This document shows, piece after piece, positions 6,120-9,123 of a stretch of 9,123 nt of DNA (positions within the stretch are counted from its first letter, which is position 1; each line of letters opens with the position of its first letter). Source of the DNA: Candidatus Methanovirga meridionalis. GTDB taxonomy: Archaea; Methanobacteriota; Methanobacteria; Methanobacteriales; Methanobacteriaceae. Position numbers and translations under genes: made by a program. The notes beneath the pieces are model-generated. The model saw nothing but the letters and a program-made list of their open reading frames with translations. It was not told the origin of the DNA and ran no database searches. Location: contig JAITPS010000264.1 of the NCBI GenBank assembly GCA_031289325.1, positions 1-9,123 on the forward strand, given 5' to 3'.

Positions 6120-6974
6120 ATGAATTTTAGTAAAATAATATCTCCAAAATTAGCTCAGAAAATAATGAATATAGTTTTCATAATTTCAATAGCTATTGTC
6201 ATTCTAATATTGGTAGTTATCATAGGTTATATTCTTTTTAAAGGAATTCCCGTTGTTAACTTAGAATTTTTACTTTCTACTCCTGTTGATTCTGGAAAAT
6301 CTGGTGGAATATTTCCAATGATTGTTTCAAGTTTATATGTTACTTTAGTGGCTGGAGTGATAGCTACTCCTTTGGGGATAGGTGCTGCAACATACATTGC
6401 TGAATACTCAAAAAAAAGTAAAATAGTAGATATTATCCGATTTGGAGCTGAAATTTTGGCATCGATACCATCGATTGTTTTTGGACTTTTTGGAATGGTG
6501 TTTTTTGTTGTTTTTCTTCACTTGGGTTGGTCAATTTTATCAGGAGGTTTGGTTTTAGCTATTATGTCACTCCCTACGATTTTTCAAGTTTCAGAAGTTG
6601 CAATATCATCAATCCCTAATTCATATAAAGAAGGAAGTTATGGATTAGGAGCAAGTAAGTGGCAGACAGTTTATAGGGTTGTTTTACCAGCAGCTATTCC
6701 AGGAATAGTCACAGGGGTTATTCTTGGTTTATCAAGAGCTATTTCAGAAGCAGCAGCAGTAATGTATTCAGTTGGTGCATCATTTCAGACCCCAATATCT
6801 ATTTTCGATCCAGGCAGACCACTTCCTCTACATCTGTATATGTTAGCAACTGAAGGAACATCACTTGAAAATGCTTATGGAACTGCAACAGTTCTTATAA
6901 TGTTAATTTTAATTACAACCATAGTTTCTAATTTTATAATTAGTAAATATCAAAACAAGATAATGGGAAAATAA
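6120..6974 (+). CDS. pstA: Phosphate ABC transporter permease PstA
   Basis: Partner permease of PstC. The frame opens with GTG at 6111 (287 residues), but I prefer the ATG at 6120 (284 residues, three codons later): it has an aaagtgtt sequence at normal ribosome-site distance, much like the GGTGT of the signal peptidases, while the GTG has nothing. Numbering from the GTG, hydrophobic segments lie at about 18-43, 68-98, 113-137, 143-160, 192-218 and 257-277. The EAA loop is EGSYGLGASKWQTVYRVVLP (174-193), followed by ILGLSRAISEAAAVMYSVGA, characteristic of PstA. It starts 23 bp after the pstC stop, so the two are surely co-transcribed. No pstB or phoU follows; a repeat element and a convergent gene come next. 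Confidence 0.94.
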   Translation: MNFSKIISPKLAQKIMNIVFIISIAIVILILVVIIGYILFKGIPVVNLEFLLSTPVDSGKSGGIFPMIVSSLYVTLVAGVIATPLGIGAATYIAEYSKKSKIVDIIRFGAEILASIPSIVFGLFGMVFFVVFLHLGWSILSGGLVLAIMSLPTIFQVSEVAISSIPNSYKEGSYGLGASKWQTVYRVVLPAAIPGIVTGVILGLSRAISEAAAVMYSVGASFQTPISIFDPGRPLPLHLYMLATEGTSLENAYGTATVLIMLILITTIVSNFIISKYQNKIMGK

Positions 6975-7036
6975 TATTTAATAAAGTTCATCTAAAATTA
7001 GATAATATTAATCAATATTGAAGTTCACGAATTCTC

Positions 7037-7070
7037 AACTATGGTCATTTTGGAACTATGGTCATTTTGG
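7037..7070. repeat. Perfect 17-bp tandem duplication overlapping the left end of copy C
   Basis: aactatggtcattttgg occurs twice (7037-7053 and 7054-7070) without mismatch. The second unit supplies the first six bases of the element's left end (ttttgg), so the duplication took in flank plus element tip. Confidence 0.85.
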
Positions 7071-7280
7071 AAAAGTTCTTAAGCTTTGGATGATAATTTT
7101 CTTTGTTAAATTATTATTCTTTGTTAAATTATTTAATTTTAAATATTAATTTATAAAATCTATAATTTTAAATTTTAAAGAATATAAACTTATTTTAACG
7201 AATATAATTAATTTTAAATAAATATATTTTAATAGTATTTATTTTTAAAAAAATTATTTATTAAGAACTTTATTAAAACC
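7065..7280 (+). mobile_element. MITE-like element, copy C (compact form)
   Basis: The left end ttttggaaaagttctta (7065-7081) is a near inverted copy of the right end ttaagaactttattaaaa (7261-7278). The interior follows copy B in order: ggatgataa box, an aaattatt block with an 18-bp duplication (7099-7134), ctataattttaaa, two 20-bp units (7173-7192 and 7193-7212), the aata.tatttatttttaaaa core and ttatttatta. At about 216 bp with inverted ends and no ORF, it fits a MITE. No target duplication is obvious. The family, and any parent transposase, cannot be named from this window. Confidence 0.68.
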
Positions 7281-7291
7281 AATATATTTTA

Positions 7292-7409
7292 AATTTAATA
7301 ATTAATAAAATGAAAATTAAATAACATTAGATTTATTAAAAATTATTAAAAATTTAATAATTAATAAAATGAAAATTAAATAACATTAGATCTATTAAAA
7401 ATTTAATAA
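7292..7409. repeat. 59-bp tandem duplication
   Basis: Units at 7292-7350 and 7351-7409 share aatttaataattaataaaa and gaaaattaaataacattaga. The only difference over the first 50 bases is t/c in gat(t/c)tatt. A partial third start (aatttaata) overlaps the end of unit 2. It is non-coding and adjoins the right end of element copy C. Confidence 0.85.
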
Positions 7410-7480
7410 CATAAATGTTACTTTTCAAACTATATCATGTCATAGGCTCTTAAGAACTTTAGTGGGTTAATTATAACTAA

Positions 7481-7511
7481 ACATTTTAAAAAATAATAAA
7501 TAAAATAATTT
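7481..7511 (-). terminator. Possible T-rich terminator of tyrA
   Basis: On the minus strand, just past the tyrA stop, the sequence reads ttaaaaattattttatttat and then tattttttaaaa. This fits hairpin-free, T-rich archaeal termination, but the background is AT-rich. Confidence 0.3.
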
Positions 7512-8822
7512 TTAATTAATAATAGCTCCAAATCCTTCTAAAAGAGTGTTAACTTTCTTCAATGATTTTTTATTAAATGTTTTAATAGAAAAAGTTATAT
7601 GGATCATATTCTCATCCACTTGATAAGCACTATAAACACCATCTATCTTAACATCAATAATATCAGGTATTTTTTCAATGGTTTCCTTTATAACAGTTGG
7701 CTTTGAATTTTTAGAGAATGTAGTGTTGATTTTATAAATTTTTGAGGGTAAATTATTAATTTTCCATTCTATAAATTCACTATCATATAAAACATCAATA
7801 TTAACTAATTTTAACCTTGTATGTGTTGATGAATTTGAATTTTCTAAAATAATAAAGTCGGGATTAATCTCATTTAAAATACCAAAATGAACTTTATTAG
7901 AATAAATATCTCTAACAGCCACCTCTTGATTAATAAAATTTTTAAGATAGGATAATTCACGAGTGAGTGAATCGACTGCTTTATCACTCCTTCCTAAAGC
8001 AGATGGAATGTCATCCATGTTCTTAATTGCTTTATTAATAATTTCAACAAATTCATTTTCATTATTATTGGATATGGTCTCATTTATTTCATTTACAGAT
8101 TTTGAAAATACATATCTAACTGTTTCCCCATACTCATTTTCTTTTTGAATAGAATAGGTAAGATAAGGATTTTGTGATGTGATTCTTCCAATAATATCAA
8201 TCATGAGATTGTAAACAGGACTTGCAAAATTTCGTGTAGTTTCAATATCCACTCCAAGTTTTGAAATAGCTGAAGCAGTGGAAATATATGAAAAATGAGT
8301 TAAAATCTGAACAATACTCATCATTTTATCGTGTTCTTTTGGACTTACTTCTAAAATCCTAACTTTATGTTTATTTAAAAATTTAATGATTTTTCCATAC
8401 CATTTTCCTTTATTTTCAGGTGTTAAAGCAATAACTTGACCCTCAAATGATCTAATTCTTGAACCAAAAATAGGATGGGTTGGAATAAACTCAACATTAT
8501 TAGGAATATGTTTTTTCATGACTTCAAATGGCTTTTCTTTTACAGAAGCAACATCCAAAATCAAAGACCCTGGTTTTAAGCAATTAGCTATTTCTATTAT
8601 AACATCACACACAGCATCAATAGGAACTGAAACTATCACAATATCACTTAAAGAAGCAATTTTTCTGTTATTATTACTGTATCTAATCCCAAGTTCTTTA
8701 GAAACTTCATGACCTACTTTAAGGTCACGACCAGTTATAGTCACATCAAAGCCTTCTTTATCTAAAAAAATAGCTATTGTTTTTCCAAGTCCCTTTGTTC
8801 CACCTAATACTCCAATCTTCAT
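7512..8822 (-). CDS. tyrA: Prephenate dehydrogenase (TyrA), long archaeal form
   Basis: Oxidative decarboxylation of prephenate to 4-hydroxyphenylpyruvate in tyrosine synthesis (cytoplasm). In the 436 residues, 1-155 form a Rossmann domain with the nucleotide loop GGTKGLG (7-13), SVPID (65-69) and the family's THPIFG motif with catalytic His116. Residues 160-290 form the helical dimerisation domain with THFSYIS (175-181), ETTRNFASPVY (194-204) and IGRITSQNPYL (211-221). Residues 300-345 (VHFGIL...) are a small beta-rich linker. Residues 360-436 look like an extra alpha/beta, ferredoxin-like domain (DGVYSAY, then IHITFSIK and KKVNTLLEGFGAII), possibly an ACT-type regulator or FDX-ACB-like. Long forms of this kind are known from other methanogens. 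The ATG has no obvious ribosome site. A BRE/TATA candidate lies about 70 bases upstream. It converges on pstA and stands alone. Confidence 0.92.
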   Translation of the reverse strand: MKIGVLGGTKGLGKTIAIFLDKEGFDVTITGRDLKVGHEVSKELGIRYSNNNRKIASLSDIVIVSVPIDAVCDVIIEIANCLKPGSLILDVASVKEKPFEVMKKHIPNNVEFIPTHPIFGSRIRSFEGQVIALTPENKGKWYGKIIKFLNKHKVRILEVSPKEHDKMMSIVQILTHFSYISTASAISKLGVDIETTRNFASPVYNLMIDIIGRITSQNPYLTYSIQKENEYGETVRYVFSKSVNEINETISNNNENEFVEIINKAIKNMDDIPSALGRSDKAVDSLTRELSYLKNFINQEVAVRDIYSNKVHFGILNEINPDFIILENSNSSTHTRLKLVNIDVLYDSEFIEWKINNLPSKIYKINTTFSKNSKPTVIKETIEKIPDIIDVKIDGVYSAYQVDENMIHITFSIKTFNKKSLKKVNTLLEGFGAIIN

Positions 8823-9004
8823 GGTTTAACTTTAAGCTTTTTAATGATTTATTAAAATGTATGATTATTATATTATTAATCCATGATTTATTTATACTTT
8901 TATTGTATATATTTTTTCATTTTTATTGGTTTATTTTATAATGGATTCAATAATTATTAATAAGTAATTTTTTTAAAAATAAATATTATTAAGATATTAT
9001 AGTT
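8823..9004. other. Upstream region of tyrA
   Basis: Apart from the tyrA promoter candidate and the duplicated subterminal piece of the element at about 8959-8999, nothing is recognised. No ORF is supported. Confidence 0.5.
8889..8901 (-). promoter_or_regulatory. Likely BRE/TATA for tyrA
   Basis: The minus strand reads AAAAGTATAAATA, a purine-rich BRE followed by a near-consensus TATA. Transcription would begin around 8865, giving a leader of about 40 bases before the ATG at 8822. It is the best-looking promoter in the window, though not proven. Confidence 0.45.
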
Positions 9005-9123
9005 GGTTTGATAAAGTTCTTAATAAATAACTTTTTTAAAAATAGATATTATTAAAAAATATTGATTTAAAATTATTTATATTAATTAAAATAAATTTAT
9101 ATTATTTAAAATTTAAAATTATA
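9005..9123 (-). mobile_element. MITE-like element, copy D, inverted and cut by the window end
   Basis: ggtttgataaagttcttaat at 9005-9024 is the reverse complement of the family's right end (as at 641-659 and 7261-7280). It is followed by the inverted subterminal region (aaataacttttttaaaaat) and, at 9088-9123, by aaatttatattatttaaaa and aaattata, the inverted interior with at least one minisatellite-like unit. A second, imperfect copy of the subterminal region lies just outside at about 8959-8999 (aataagtaatttttttaaaa), another local duplication. The left end would lie beyond the window. Confidence 0.6.

Larger units (their letters stand above)
6975..7511. other. Gene-free interval between convergent pstA and tyrA
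   Basis: No coding frame is supported. In order it holds a small perfect palindrome atctaaaattagat (6990-7003), a 17-bp duplication (7037-7070), the 216-bp element copy C (7065-7280), a 59-bp duplication (7292-7409), and a lone element-end-like string, ttaagaacttta, at 7450-7461. Both flanking genes end here, so insertions would be tolerated. Confidence 0.6.

Noticed and set aside
6990..7003. Palindrome after pstA as a terminator
   Set aside because: It is a 6-bp stem with a 2-base loop and no T-run after it; a simple chance palindrome is as likely.
7041..7082. Tiny ORF starting at the duplicated atggtcatt
   Set aside because: It has 13 codons and no ribosome site, and it is created by the 17-bp duplication.
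7963..8148. Plus-strand frames inside tyrA (also 8518-8712)
   Set aside because: They are antisense to conserved TyrA segments with no family signal or ribosome site.

Overview
The window is very AT-rich and archaeal. It most likely comes from a methanogen of the order Methanobacteriales, perhaps Methanobrevibacter or a close relative. The evidence is a family B DNA polymerase that stops right after palm motif C (the split PolB known from this order), short archaeal-type signal peptidases with the Ser/His/Asp signature, a long archaeal-style TyrA, archaeal BRE/TATA-like elements and GGTG-type ribosome binding sites. The genus is an inference. No rRNA, tRNA, CRISPR array or transposase gene was seen.

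Layout. Positions 1-742 hold no gene; the right half of this stretch is debris of a dispersed repeat. Positions 743-1847 (minus strand) are a tandem array of signal peptidase I genes: two intact copies (874-1332 and 1389-1847) and the first 25 codons of a third, dead copy (743-817). The three starts are exactly 515 bp apart. Positions 1848-3216 are a long gene-free stretch with short tandem duplications, an inverted-repeat pair (2219-2337), a MITE-like element (2369-2922) carrying an 18-unit, 20-bp minisatellite, and a 50-bp duplication just before the polymerase gene. Positions 3217-5046 encode PolB1. Positions 5224-6974 encode PstC and PstA, the two permeases of the phosphate ABC transporter. 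Positions 6975-7511 hold a second, short copy of the MITE-like element and a 59-bp duplication. Positions 7512-8822 (minus) encode prephenate dehydrogenase TyrA. A further copy of the element, inverted, starts at about 9005 and runs off the window.

How the parts relate. The genes are unrelated housekeeping functions: protein export, replication, phosphate uptake and tyrosine synthesis. Only pstC-pstA look like an operon, and they lack pstS, pstB and phoU here. PolB1 needs its thumb subunit PolB2 from elsewhere in the genome. The least ordinary content is between the genes: a family of non-autonomous elements with inverted ends, one with a strongly expanded internal minisatellite, many exactly two-copy tandem duplications, and a gene array in which one signal peptidase copy was apparently lost by recombination with one of these elements. 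I did not find a convincing new defence or metabolic system.
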